Assembly (NCBI RefSeq): GCF_014696225.1
Contig: NZ_JACJPV010000014.1
Span: 1-64,000, forward strand
Length of the DNA stretch: 64,000 bases
Direction: 5' to 3'
Source of the DNA: Anabaena sp. FACHB-1237
GTDB lineage: Bacteria; Cyanobacteriota; Cyanobacteriia; Cyanobacteriales; Nostocaceae
The notes below the pieces were generated by a model. The model was given only the letters and a program-made list of their open reading frames with translations, did not search any database and was not told where the DNA came from. Each line of letters begins with the position of its first letter. Positions within the stretch are counted from its first letter, which is position 1. Position numbers and translations under genes: made by a program. This document shows positions 53,024 through 62,721 of this stretch, piece by piece.

Positions 53024-53317
53024 TTATTTATCTAATGTGGAATGGGTATAACAATTTTTAGGACAAATACGAGAACAGGCTTCACAACCAATACAATTTT
53101 CTGGATGTGCAACTACCATTACCTTACGTTCAATTTCCTCATCATCTTCATCTTCCACAAATTCGCCTTCTTCATTTAAAGCCATCAAACCTAAAACATT
53201 GTAGCCACATACTTTAATGCATCTGCCACAACCGATACATTTATCCTTATCTATTTCTTGGGCAAATTTAGGAGTCCAACTACCACCACCAAAAGTCAAT
53301 CCGGTTAATGCTGCCAT
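53024..53317 (-). CDS. fdxB: nif-specific ferredoxin III, two [4Fe-4S] clusters
   Basis: A 97-residue protein of the FdxB type. It has the family opening [15 protein letters not shown] and two cluster motifs: [11 protein letters not shown] (Cys27, 30, 33 and 37) and [12 protein letters not shown] (Cys75, 78, 81 and 85), separated by an acidic insert ([10 protein letters not shown]) that is typical. FdxB is found with nif genes and serves nitrogenase or its assembly. Next to the patB/cnfR gene, transcribed away from it, it places this organism among nitrogen fixers. The nif structural genes are not in the window. Confidence 0.93.
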   Translation of the reverse strand: MAALTGLTFGGGSWTPKFAQEIDKDKCIGCGRCIKVCGYNVLGLMALNEEGEFVEDEDDEEIERKVMVVAHPENCIGCEACSRICPKNCYTHSTLDK

Positions 53318-54345
53318 AATTATTCCTCAGCAATTTTCGCTACATATTAGTGAATTATTCCATCTTTATCCTAGCCTAATATTGATAATTTTCCATCAAA
53401 AAACTTAACATTTTTATCAAATTTTGATGACGTGATAAATAATATTATCTATTTTTCTGTGCCTAAAATAATTAGATGATATTCATTATTAATAAATATT
53501 TCTCAAGTAAAATCTTCCAAACCTGATTTAATCTGATTTTTAAAATATATTAACAATTATTATTCTCAATAAAACCTAGACTAATTAATTACATTCTTCT
53601 AAATTATTAGGAATTAACAGCAACTAGCAACCCCAACTATTGCCATTATCAACCCTCTAATTGCCAATATTTTGCAAATCTTACTAAGATTTACCATAAA
53701 GTCAGATTAATTGTATTTTCAATTACAAAACTTATTCAAAAATTAGAAATGTGCAAAGATAACATTGATGAAAATAGAAACAGCTAAAAATAGACATTAT
53801 TGTCTATAAAAGTCAGATAAATCACACATAAATATTAAGAAATATTAGAATTTTAAAAAAAAAGATTGGCAAGCTCATTTTGAACAATCTTATTCAAATC
53901 TTTATGAAAATTATAGTTAATGAAGCAGTAATGAAGCCGGGGGTTTTTCAGTAATAACGTAAGTTGCCAGTTATATAAAGTAGGGTGCGTCAGAATCTTA
54001 AAATTGGTAATTTTAACCTAAGTTATTCCGTCTGACGCACCCTACAGACTACAAAATATCCGAAAATTAATAACTAGCAACTTGGGTTAATAACTTAGCT
54101 TCATTAAAACTAAAAAAACAACCTACAAAATATCAAAGTGGGTCTTATCTGTATGTAAAAAACAGTTACCAGTCACCATCACAAGAGAAAAAAAATCTTA
54201 CCTCTCCACCATTCTCTTATCTGATTACTGATAGCTGAAAGCTGATTGTTATAGAGGGAATTTGGTAGCAAGTTATGAATCAACAGGACAAGAACAGGGG
54301 CAACTTGAACCAAACATCTCAACAATTAGAGTAGGAAAAATTCCT
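53318..54345. other. 1-kb divergent region between fdxB and patB/cnfR
   Basis: AT-rich, gene-free. It contains the MITE-like element at 53980-54045, the duplicated AAAAAAGTCCTAG-free patches common in this genome, and AGCTGAAAGCTGATT near 54233. An extended frame of patB to a TTG at 54262 overlaps the right edge and is not preferred. A long leader of this size is unusual for a regulator. Confidence 0.5.
53980..54045. mobile_element. 66-bp MITE-like element
   Basis: Perfect 15-bp terminal inverted repeats GTAGGGTGCGTCAGA, 36-bp AT-rich centre. Same tips as the 170-bp element at 48927-49096, in the opposite half of the cox-fdxB-patB region. No coding capacity. Confidence 0.75.
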
Positions 54346-55929
54346 ATGACCTATATAATTCCTAACAACAGTTGCGTGGGATGTGACAACTGCCGCCCCC
54401 TATGTCCTACGGGTGCAATTAAAATAGAAAATGATGAATATTGGATTGATCCTACTCTTTGTAAAAATTGTGAAGGTTACTATCAACAACCACAATGTGT
54501 AATTGTATGTCCTACAAATGCCCCCATACCTTCACAAGCAAAAAAAGGCAGATGCAAAATTGAACCACGAGATGCTACCAGTCCAGACTTATTTTCTAAT
54601 AGCAAAAATAACCCTTTTGCATCAGCAATTGTTATCTGGGAGGCTTGCAACTTATTAGCACAAAGATCATCTTTACCTTGGCAAACAAATGAATTAGGAA
54701 ATCTACAATATCGTCGTGTAGTAAACCAAGGTCGAGGAGTTATTACCTTTCAAATACAAGATAAACTTCATGTTTGTCAACACGCTACTAACCTACAAGT
54801 AATTGAAAATTTAGATATTCGTGCTGCTTGCATAAATCTAATCTTCGCAGCCCATATTACCAATTTAGAACAACCTTGGGAGGAAGAATTTACCATTGAT
54901 GAACGACAAATTGAACAATATCTAGGTTTAGAAAAACGTAAGGACTTGAGTAAAAATGCCAAATTAGGGTTAATTAAAAACCTAGTTTATCAGGCTTGCT
55001 CCTTGATACTTTCTATTGACTGGCCATCACAAGGTCGTGTTCCCAGCTTTGCCATTCAAAATAGTCGTTTGTGGCATTTAATGGATATTCAACACCATTT
55101 TCAAGAAGATGATCAAGGTTGTAAATATCTGATTGGTTTAACATTTAAAATCAAAGCAGGAATGTGGACACAGCATTTTTTCAATAGACAAGGATGTAAA
55201 GAAAGAACTGCATTTTATCAATATGGTAGTCTCCCAAAATCCTTATTAACTACAGTAATGAGTTTATGGCAACAACATGAAGGTTCTGTAAGATTAATGT
55301 TATGGTTATTATTTAAAACCAAGATGGGTAGAGAACAAAGAATTACAGTTCCTACTTTATTGCGTGTTGCGTATGGAGAAGAAAAAGTCATCCAAGCTAA
55401 CCGTCATCGAGAAGATCGGAAACGTCTATTAAAAACTTATGAAAATGATTTAGAGGTATTGAATCATTATGGAATTAAATCAAATTTTGATCCCATTACC
55501 TACCCTCCACAAATTCAACCCCTATGGGCAAAATTAGCAGATATTCCTGAAGATCCCGATGAAGCATTAGAATTTTGGATCAATGATGGTGGAGGAGAAA
55601 ATCGTTTAACAGATGCAGGACCGCGCGGTAAATGGAATTTACTATTAAATGCGCGAATTTTATCTTTTGAATTACCTCCAGATTGGGAAAATCGTACAGA
55701 AGCATCAAAACAACAACGTCGTATTTCTAAAACTAAAACGAATCATCAACAAAGTGGCAATTTATTAGGGGAACAAATCATGCAAGCCAGAAAAAAAATG
55801 AATCTTTCGCAACGTGATCTTGCTAGGTTGATCGGCAAAAGTCAAAGTTGGATTAGAGATGTAGAAAATGGTCGTTTAAAGGCTAAATTAGATGATCAAA
55901 TGCTATTGAGACAATTATTAGATATTTAA
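54346..55929 (+). CDS. patB: PatB/CnfR-type ferredoxin-HTH regulator of nif genes
   Basis: CnfR activates nif genes at low oxygen and PatB is its heterocyst counterpart. From ATG 54346 the protein has 527 residues, near the usual size. N-terminal cluster motifs are Cys10, 13, 16 and 20 (CVGCDNCRPLC) and Cys39, 42, 51 and 55 (CKNC...CVIVC), so two [4Fe-4S] clusters may sense oxygen or redox state. A long middle domain leads to a Cro-type helix-turn-helix at about 475-520 (MNLSQRDLARLIGKSQSWIRDVENGR). The neighbour fdxB is divergent across about 1 kb, as reported for nif-associated cnfR loci. Confidence 0.93.
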   Translation: MTYIIPNNSCVGCDNCRPLCPTGAIKIENDEYWIDPTLCKNCEGYYQQPQCVIVCPTNAPIPSQAKKGRCKIEPRDATSPDLFSNSKNNPFASAIVIWEACNLLAQRSSLPWQTNELGNLQYRRVVNQGRGVITFQIQDKLHVCQHATNLQVIENLDIRAACINLIFAAHITNLEQPWEEEFTIDERQIEQYLGLEKRKDLSKNAKLGLIKNLVYQACSLILSIDWPSQGRVPSFAIQNSRLWHLMDIQHHFQEDDQGCKYLIGLTFKIKAGMWTQHFFNRQGCKERTAFYQYGSLPKSLLTTVMSLWQQHEGSVRLMLWLLFKTKMGREQRITVPTLLRVAYGEEKVIQANRHREDRKRLLKTYENDLEVLNHYGIKSNFDPITYPPQIQPLWAKLADIPEDPDEALEFWINDGGGENRLTDAGPRGKWNLLLNARILSFELPPDWENRTEASKQQRRISKTKTNHQQSGNLLGEQIMQARKKMNLSQRDLARLIGKSQSWIRDVENGRLKAKLDDQMLLRQLLDI

Positions 55930-55976
55930 TCCTAATTAGGAGTTACGCACGATGTTAGGAAAACCCTGATTATTGT

Positions 55977-56004
55977 GTAGGGGTAATTCATGAATTACCC
56001 CTAC
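55977..56004. repeat. Perfect 28-bp palindrome
   Basis: Half-site GTAGGGGTAATTCA followed by its exact complement. It lies between patB and the convergent sucrase/ferredoxin gene and may be a bidirectional terminator. It is flanked by TTACGCA units (55943 and 56026), so it may be part of a larger repeat with the AGGACTTACGCAA family. Confidence 0.65.
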
Positions 56005-56055
56005 TTTAGTGATGTTTTGCGTAAGTTTTGCGTAATGTAATGGTAGGTTGCGTTT

Positions 56056-57048
56056 TCAAACCAAGCTACTTGTAGTTACTACTTTATGCGAAATTAACCA
56101 CAAATTCGCTACAGTATATTTAACAAAAACCACTTCTCTTTCTGCATTACAGGAACTTTTAAGACTTTTAGTTTTTAAATTATCCTTAATCAATTTCGCT
56201 TGATAAGTATATAAATCTTCCCCCGGTTTACCAAAACTTAATTCACTTAAAATCGTATTATTATCTAAACTTTGTTCTAAAATTTTGCCCTTTAATTGAT
56301 AATTAAACCAATCCCATCCTAACTGTAACATTAACTCTCTTTCTAACACCTGTAAAGAATTTGGTAATATCCCGCAACCTCTATATACCTTCAGTAATTC
56401 CTCTATATTTCCTTGATGAGTTAAAATCGCCATGAAACTATTTTGATCTAATCTTCCATAATATCTTCCCTGGGGTAAATCTATCATTGTTGGGGCAAAT
56501 CTATGACCACCAAAATGGCTTGATCTCCACATTCTCACATTTTCTAATTGTAAATCATCTATACTTTTTTGACCATGAAAATAAAAGGGATTACCATATC
56601 TAGCACAACATTGATCATGACTACCATGAGTACAGATTAAAATATCTCTAGTGATGTGATTTTCTACTTCATAATTACTAGTAATACCTGCTAACCATTT
56701 GTTGATCACTCCCGCTACTAATTCTATATTTGGTAGTTTAAACTCCTGCTTTTTGTAACCACTACTTAAACCTTCCTGCTGCTGATAAATTAACAAAGTA
56801 GTTTCCTTAACCCGATGAGTTTCGTCATTCGCTATTAATAAAAACCTCATCGGTAATTTTTTCTTTTCTACTTCTGTAACTAACACTTTTAAATTATCCG
56901 GTACCCATTTAGAATTAAATGCTTCATACCCCCAAGGAGTTGGACATTCTACTAAAATATACGTTTCATATTTGGTAGCAGTACCAATCATATCCTCTTC
57001 TAATTCTCTGGAATTGTTAGCACAGAAAAATTTATTCATTGCATTCAT
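56056..57048 (-). CDS. Sucrase/ferredoxin-like (Apd1-type) protein
   Basis: A 330-residue protein of the sucrase/ferredoxin-like family. It has a thioredoxin-like fold with the CTHGSHDQCCARYG block (Cys and His ligands for a [2Fe-2S] cluster or metal) and the following WRSSHFGGHRFAPTMIDLP. The first CANNSREL segment and VECPTPWGYEAF are typical. It is named for a weak likeness to plant sucrase and to yeast Apd1, but no sucrase activity is shown. It converges on patB; the role in nitrogen-fixing cells is not clear. Confidence 0.88.
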   Translation of the reverse strand: MNAMNKFFCANNSRELEEDMIGTATKYETYILVECPTPWGYEAFNSKWVPDNLKVLVTEVEKKKLPMRFLLIANDETHRVKETTLLIYQQQEGLSSGYKKQEFKLPNIELVAGVINKWLAGITSNYEVENHITRDILICTHGSHDQCCARYGNPFYFHGQKSIDDLQLENVRMWRSSHFGGHRFAPTMIDLPQGRYYGRLDQNSFMAILTHQGNIEELLKVYRGCGILPNSLQVLERELMLQLGWDWFNYQLKGKILEQSLDNNTILSELSFGKPGEDLYTYQAKLIKDNLKTKSLKSSCNAEREVVFVKYTVANLWLISHKVVTTSSLV

Positions 57049-57948
57049 TTACAGTTACTCAAGTATAATTCTTAGGGATTTTTATGGGTTTTTATACTAC
57101 AATCATACAAAATCATTGTTGTATTGTCATTAACAATTTATGATTCTGTCATAAAAGTAATAAAGTTATACAATTATCTATTTTAATTAAATTTAATCAA
57201 TTATAAATAGGTAAATGTATCTACTTGTTTAAATTCAGATTTTTTTACAGTTTTTCCGGTCAATAAATTATCCTTAAAAAAAATTTCAGCTTTGATTAAG
57301 GTTAAATTTATTCTATTTACTAATTGCAAAAAATTCTCAATAATTTGAGAAAAAATAAAAAGAGTAAAGATATATAAACTTTATTCTTCTCATTTTCAGG
57401 ACTTACGCAACCGGCACATTGGTAGGGTGTGGTTCGACAAGCTCACCAACCAGCACCCTACAACAGATTTTTTAGTGTGACACTTGGGTAAGTCCTAATT
57501 TTATCAGTATGTTATCAGTAATTAGTAATTAGTGGTCAGTTTCTTTGATTTTAATCTGATAGCTGACGGCTGATAGCTGAATGCTAATAGCTTAGTGCCA
57601 TATATTGTAATCTTAATAATTGCTTTACAAAAATTAATTTTAGCAATTTTACGATTGAATTTCCTGATGTAACCAATTATATTACATCTAATTGAGTAAA
57701 AATATGGTCAATTAAGAAAATTTGCCATAAATAAATAGTAGATAGTCACTTATGAAACGACAATAAAAATTTATTGACCTAATAATATGATATAGCTAGT
57801 ATTGCATTCCTAAATAATGATTCAGAAATTACATTTATCTTGAATTTTGAGAATGAAACAATTTTCATGAATTTGATTAAATGTATTTTCTTAATTATTG
57901 AGGATAGCAATAGTCACTTATTACCTATTCTACCTATTTTTAAAATAT
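57049..57948. other. 900-bp gap before the ROK gene
   Basis: AT-rich. It holds a MITE-like element (57398-57496) and the unit AGCTGACGGCTGATAGCTGAA near 57556. No coding frame is seen on either strand. The ROK ribosome site is weak. Confidence 0.5.
57398..57496. repeat. 99-bp AGGACTTACGCAA element
   Basis: Ends AGGACTTACGCAACC and CTTGGGTAAGTCCT are inverted repeats (about 12 of 14). The middle contains GGTAGGGTG...CACCCTAC arms. A half copy is at 60927-60956. Confidence 0.7.
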
Positions 57949-58917
57949 ATGACATTAATTTTAGCTTTGGATTTTGGTGGTACAAAATTAGCAGCATCCA
58001 CAGTGGAAGCAGATGGTAAAGAATGGCTGAAACATGAAAGCGAGCTTTCTCCTGATCCGGGAGATGCTTTGACAGACTTAGAAATTATGCGATGGCTCAT
58101 CGAAAAAGTGTTAGATGATAAAAAACCGGATGCTATTGGAGTAAGTTTTGGCGGACCTGTAGATGCTACCACAGGACTAGTAAGACTATCTCATCATGTT
58201 CCTGGATGGGAAAATGTTCCTCTCAAACAAATATTAGAAGAAAATTATTATGCACCAGTGAGTATAGATAATGATGCAAATGTAGCAGCAATAGGAGAAT
58301 ATCGTTTTGGTGCGGGTAGAGGATACGACACATTTTTATATATAACAATTAGTACAGGAGTTGGTGGAGGTTGGATAATTAATGGTAAACCTTGGCGGGG
58401 AGCATTAGGACTTGCAGGAGAAATAGGTCACACAGTGGTAGATCCTAGAGGACCAATATGTTTATGTGGGAAAAGGGGATGTGTAGAAAGGTTTGCATCT
58501 GGACCATATATGGCGCAAAATGCCAGAGAATTGCTAGAAAAAGAACCACGTAATTCTGGAAATAAAGTCCGAGGGGACATACTCAAATATCTCGTGAACA
58601 ATGATTTAAACCTGATTACAGGTAAAATAGTCAGTGATGCAGCTGGATATGGCGACGAATTAGCCCAACAGGTATTATATCAGGGAGCGTGGGCTTTAGG
58701 TGTAGGAATCGGTAATGCAGCCAATTTAATGAACCCACAACGCTTTGTTTTAGGTGGAGGTGTGACTAAAGCAGGTGATAATTTTTGGGCTATAGTGCGG
58801 AAAGTGGCCAGAGAAACTGCATTACCAGAGGTTAATTTTGAAGTAGTGCGGGCATTATTAGGTGATGATGCACCATTATGGGGGGCTGTAGCTTTAGGAT
58901 TAGATGTTTTAAGATAA
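57949..58917 (+). CDS. ROK-family sugar kinase (glucokinase-like)
   Basis: A 322-residue ROK protein from ATG 57949 (the frame runs back to 57898 but lacks a good start there). The ATP motif is LALDFGGTKLAAS (residues 5-17). The sugar/zinc motif is GEIGHTVVDPRGPICLCGKRGCVERFASG (about 145-173) with the Cys-x-Cys-Gly-x4-Cys zinc loop (CLCGKRGC). IDNDANVAAIGEYRFGAG (catalytic Asp near 100) is present. It likely phosphorylates glucose or a related sugar; exact substrate is not determinable. No partners nearby. Confidence 0.9.
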   Translation: MTLILALDFGGTKLAASTVEADGKEWLKHESELSPDPGDALTDLEIMRWLIEKVLDDKKPDAIGVSFGGPVDATTGLVRLSHHVPGWENVPLKQILEENYYAPVSIDNDANVAAIGEYRFGAGRGYDTFLYITISTGVGGGWIINGKPWRGALGLAGEIGHTVVDPRGPICLCGKRGCVERFASGPYMAQNARELLEKEPRNSGNKVRGDILKYLVNNDLNLITGKIVSDAAGYGDELAQQVLYQGAWALGVGIGNAANLMNPQRFVLGGGVTKAGDNFWAIVRKVARETALPEVNFEVVRALLGDDAPLWGAVALGLDVLR

Positions 58918-59206
58918 GTATGAAACTGTAGAATTATGAAACTGTACAAAATTTTCGGCTTTGTGTGAAACAAAGTACAATTCATAGCGTAATTATGCAA
59001 TACCAGAAAAGCGATCGCTCATAAAAAACCAGCCAGTTCTACTGTTGGTCTGTTCTATCAGAACTTTACGGCTCATAGTTGTAATTTCATCAGAAAAACT
59101 AACTTCTTAAATTTAATTAACTTTAGACTATTTGTAACCTAGTAGTTGATTAGAACGAAATTTCCGGTATAATAAGTAGTTATGTGTCATAGAAATGAGA
59201 TTGGCA

Positions 59207-59358
59207 ATGAATAAACAGCAGAGAATTTCAAAAGCCATAAAAGATGTCATATCTGAAAAGAAATTAATGTATTAGGTAAGGATTACAAAGAAAGAATTTA
59301 TCGAGAATTTTTAGGAATTGAACCTCCTCAAGATTTTGAAGAAGGATTTTTAAAATAA
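59207..59358 (+). pseudogene. Frameshifted small gene before the DNA methylase
   Basis: From ATG 59207 the frame reads MNKQQRISKAIKDVISEK and ends early at a TAG. In the next frame the reading continues as INVLGKDYKERIYREFLGIE, PPQDFEEGFLK and a TAA at 59358. A single missing A in a run of A residues near 59244 would restore one frame of about 50 codons. It ends 24 bp before the methyltransferase, so it may be a controller or small subunit relic of a restriction system. Function not recognised; a base-calling error is also possible. Confidence 0.45.
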
Positions 59359-59382
59359 TTGATTGACAATAAGAGACATAAA

Positions 59383-60879
59383 ATGCAGAATATACGATTT
59401 ACTTTTATTGACCTTTTTGCTGGAATTGGTGGGTTTAAAATGGCATTAAGCAATAATGGTGGTCATTGTTTAGGCTTTAGTGAAATCGGACAGGATGCCA
59501 TAAATACATATTGTGATAACTTTGAAATTGAACCTAGTTATAACTTAGGAGATATTACCAAAATCAAAGAATTACCATCCCATGATTTATTAACTGCTGG
59601 AGTTCCTTGTCAAAGCTGGTCAATTGCAGGTAAAAATCTCGGTTTTGACGATGATAGAGGACAATTATGGAACGATACAATTTATTTACTTCAACAATCT
59701 CAACCAAAAGCATTTATTTTTGAAAATGTCAAAGGATTAGTTGATACTCGCAATCAAAAAGCCTTAGCATATATCTTAGAAAGAATTACGCAAGCAGGAT
59801 ATTATGCCAAATATTTTATCATTAACTCCTTTGATTATGGTGTACCACAAAATAGGATTCGTGTATATATAATTGGATTTCGGGAAAAAGAGTATTTACA
59901 AAAATTCAGATTACCGAAACCAACAGATAAAAAACTCAAACTTGGGGATATATTAGGTATTTCATCGCAGCAAAAAATAGATAATCAGATGATTCAAAGA
60001 GACATATTTGGTAATATTATTGCATCTAAAAACATGAGTCTTTCCAGTACCAACGGATTCAACGATTACTTTTTATTTAACGACTTGAGAAATGGTCATA
60101 CCACAATACACTCATGGGATATTATTCAAACTACTCAACGACAGAAAGATATTTGTTTATTATTACTGAAAAACAGACGGAAAAGTAATTATGGTGCATT
60201 AGATGGAAACCCATTATCATTAAAACATTTTCAAAACCTAGACTCATCAATTACACAGGCAGAAATTGGTGAACTGGTACAATTAGAAATTTTCAAACCA
60301 GAAGAATATCGTTTTATTATCAAACAGTATGATATTCAGGACTTGACAAAAGATGAAGCAACACTACTGTCATTTAGCAATAATGGAGAACTAATAGTTG
60401 ACAGTTTAAAAATTCAAAAACTGTTGAAATTACAAAAAATATCAATTCAAAAAACAATTGAGTCTCTCAAACAAAAGGATATTATTGAATGTACCGAAAT
60501 TCGCTATGATTTTAAAAATACGAAAATGAGTACAGGAATATTTGGTGTTAGTCGTATCTTTTTACCAACTTCTGATATTTTCCCAACTTTAGTGGCCAGC
60601 GATACTAATGACTTTATCACTTTAAAAACAATTTCAGCCATGAATCATCATGAATTTAAAAGCAAATTCATTAAAGAAGTTTATGAGTCAAGAGAATTTA
60701 GAAAAATCACTAAAAGGGAGGCTTGTTTAATTCAGGGATTTCCTGAAGATTTTAAATTACCAGAGTCAAGAGTAAAATGGATGAAACTAATTGGAAACAG
60801 TGTTTCAGTTCCCGTAATTGATAAATTGTGTAAAGCCATTATTGAGACTGGTGTATTTGAAAACCTAAAATTACAGTAG
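59383..60879 (+). CDS. DNA (cytosine-5) methyltransferase, solitary
   Basis: A 498-residue C5-methyltransferase. Motif I is FTFIDLFAGIGGFKMAL (SAM), motif IV is LLTAGVPCQSWSIAG with catalytic Cys76, motif VI is FIFENVKGL, motif VIII is GVPQNRIRVYIIGF, and motifs IX-X are in SRIFLPTSDIFPTL and VKWMKLIGNSVSVPV. The region between VIII and IX (about 190-390) is long and contains the target-recognition part plus a winged-helix-like stretch. No endonuclease gene is adjacent, only a frameshifted small frame upstream. The last five codons (NLKLQ) and stop come from a MITE. ATG 59383 is favoured over TTG 59359. Confidence 0.93.
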   Translation: MQNIRFTFIDLFAGIGGFKMALSNNGGHCLGFSEIGQDAINTYCDNFEIEPSYNLGDITKIKELPSHDLLTAGVPCQSWSIAGKNLGFDDDRGQLWNDTIYLLQQSQPKAFIFENVKGLVDTRNQKALAYILERITQAGYYAKYFIINSFDYGVPQNRIRVYIIGFREKEYLQKFRLPKPTDKKLKLGDILGISSQQKIDNQMIQRDIFGNIIASKNMSLSSTNGFNDYFLFNDLRNGHTTIHSWDIIQTTQRQKDICLLLLKNRRKSNYGALDGNPLSLKHFQNLDSSITQAEIGELVQLEIFKPEEYRFIIKQYDIQDLTKDEATLLSFSNNGELIVDSLKIQKLLKLQKISIQKTIESLKQKDIIECTEIRYDFKNTKMSTGIFGVSRIFLPTSDIFPTLVASDTNDFITLKTISAMNHHEFKSKFIKEVYESREFRKITKREACLIQGFPEDFKLPESRVKWMKLIGNSVSVPVIDKLCKAIIETGVFENLKLQ

Positions 60880-60926
60880 TGCAAGCATCTTGCTTGCATT
60901 CATTATGTAAATTAACAACATAACAA
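60863..60926 (+). repeat. 104-bp MITE fragment, copy 5, forming the methylase 3' end
   Basis: The sequence AACCTAAAATTACAGTAGTGC corresponds to the family block AAACCTGAAGTTACAGTAGC, followed by GCAAGCATCTTGCTTGC and a decayed end. It supplies the last codons and stop of the DNA methyltransferase. A half copy of the AGGACTTACGCAA element follows directly (60927-60956). Confidence 0.7.
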
Positions 60927-60956
60927 CCCTACCAATGTGCCAGTTGCGTAAGTCCT
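60927..60956 (-). repeat. Half copy of the AGGACTTACGCAA element
   Basis: Reverse complement matches 57398-57427 at 29 of 30 positions. The other half is missing. It abuts MITE copy 5, so repeats have inserted next to each other. Confidence 0.7.
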
Positions 60957-61008
60957 GATAAAAATAGGGAAATATCAAAATAGGGGTGATAGTCATAATT
61001 ATTATGAA

Positions 61009-62721
61009 TTAAACCATACCTCCAACATCTTCACGCCATAATTGATTCAATCTATTTGCTGGCATAGTTAAATACAAAATATCTCCAGAACTGAGAATAG
61101 TTTCTAAAACATCCCAACCCTGTAAAGTTTCGTGATTTATTTCCACATATAAAGGTACAAAATCACCATACATAGCCACATCTTTCACACAATGACCACA
61201 AAAAGGATGTATAGGAGTAATCACAGTGGCAAAAGCCACCCACAAAGTATTAGCAATAATACCATTACCAATCACTTTACCACCTAAAGCAGCAGCAGCA
61301 AAAGCAGGCGCGGCTAATTCTGCTGGACTAAAAACAGCTTCAAAATCAAAAATTTGTTGTGCCATACCGGCAAAATCTGGATCTGTATAATTCACTATGA
61401 CTGGAATATTTGGCCTTAATGCTTTTGCTTTCAAAGCAACTTCTAAATTAGTCGCATCATTATTACTAACTGCTAACACTGCATTAGCAGTATTAATATT
61501 ACTAGATAACAGAGTAGTGCGAAAACTAGCATCAGCAATAACTACAGGAATGCCCATATTTCTTGCAGTATTTACAAATCTATTATTACTATCTGTTTCA
61601 ATCACTACTACTTCATGGCCACTAATATGAAGTTGTTGCACAATCTTAATACCCAAACCACTTAAACCACAAACAATATAATGATTTCTTTGGGGTATTC
61701 TCGCTTCATCCCAAAATTGTTTAAGACGAGTTCCTAACACAAAATCTGTAAACATCGCATACCAAACACCAAATACCACTGCTCCTACTAACATCATTAC
61801 CACAGTAAATAATTTAATACTATCAGGAGCAAATTCTATAACTTTATCATTTCCTCCTGCACCGGTAATCATCCCCACAGCAAAATACAAAGCATCCACA
61901 AACGAGATGTTTAATTTAGTAGTTGCATAGGTAAATGTTGCTAATAATATTATTACCAATAAAGCAATGGCCATCCCTACCACTGATTGCGCGTGTTTTT
62001 GAAATTGGCGAATATTTGTAATCACCTTCAGGAATTTTCTGACTAGGGATTTACGCGGTTGTTTAATCTGAGGTTGTGTACCGACAATTAAGCGATCGCC
62101 AACTTTTAATTCCTGCCCCAATAACACACCAGATACTAAATTCATTTTTCCCTTCATTGGTAAATAATAAATTAGCATTCTTGTAGGATCTTCCCACAAA
62201 TCACTTAATTTTTTACCCTGCCAAATATGATTTTCATCAATATATTCCTCCTGAATTGGCCAAGTTTGTTGGAGTAATTGAATTTGGCCAATAGCTTTAT
62301 TTCCTAATGCTGCAAATGTAAATACAGGTGCTGCTAAACCTACCACACTCATACTTAAATGATCTGGCAAGGTTTGATCTAAACGTTCACCTAAATTGGT
62401 ATTATAAAAACGATTAATAATTCTAATTTCTGGGTTTAATATTCTCGCTTGCATCATAATTGATAAATTTACCGCATCATCTCCAGTAGTAATTACTAAA
62501 GTTTGTGCATCTCTAATTCCTGCTGTTTCTAAAGTGGAAACTGCGTGTAATTCACCAATAATAATTATGTCTTTTGTTTTTTCACTTCTATTTTCACTTA
62601 TTTTTTCAATAGCTATAGGTTTGCGATTAATACCTACCACCTCAGCCCCATGTTGTTTTAATAAGCGAAAAATTTTATATCCAGTACGGCCTAAGCCACA
62701 GATAATAATTTTAGGTTTCAT
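61009..62721 (-). CDS. K+ channel / TrkA-type NAD-binding membrane protein
   Basis: A 570-residue protein with an unusual order: an N-terminal TrkA_N (RCK) Rossmann domain (IIICGLGRTGYKIFRLLKQ, residues 3-21), a TrkA_C-like domain (about 145-210), two membrane segments (about 245-268 and 308-328) around a pore-like loop (FAVGMITGAGGNDKVIEF), then a second Rossmann domain (HYIVCGLSGLGIKIVQQL, about 344). The pore lacks the TVGYG filter sequence, so potassium selectivity is not shown. Residues 335-570 carry the second NAD-binding domain and a C-terminal regulatory part. It is a putative ion-conducting or redox-sensing channel. Confidence 0.8.
   Translation of the reverse strand: MKPKIIICGLGRTGYKIFRLLKQHGAEVVGINRKPIAIEKISENRSEKTKDIIIIGELHAVSTLETAGIRDAQTLVITTGDDAVNLSIMMQARILNPEIRIINRFYNTNLGERLDQTLPDHLSMSVVGLAAPVFTFAALGNKAIGQIQLLQQTWPIQEEYIDENHIWQGKKLSDLWEDPTRMLIYYLPMKGKMNLVSGVLLGQELKVGDRLIVGTQPQIKQPRKSLVRKFLKVITNIRQFQKHAQSVVGMAIALLVIILLATFTYATTKLNISFVDALYFAVGMITGAGGNDKVIEFAPDSIKLFTVVMMLVGAVVFGVWYAMFTDFVLGTRLKQFWDEARIPQRNHYIVCGLSGLGIKIVQQLHISGHEVVVIETDSNNRFVNTARNMGIPVVIADASFRTTLLSSNINTANAVLAVSNNDATNLEVALKAKALRPNIPVIVNYTDPDFAGMAQQIFDFEAVFSPAELAAPAFAAAALGGKVIGNGIIANTLWVAFATVITPIHPFCGHCVKDVAMYGDFVPLYVEINHETLQGWDVLETILSSGDILYLTMPANRLNQLWREDVGGMV

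Noticed and set aside
54262-54345. TTG start giving a 28-residue extension of PatB
   Set aside because: ATG 54346 begins at the ferredoxin domain, fits the family length and has a GAGTAGGA upstream.
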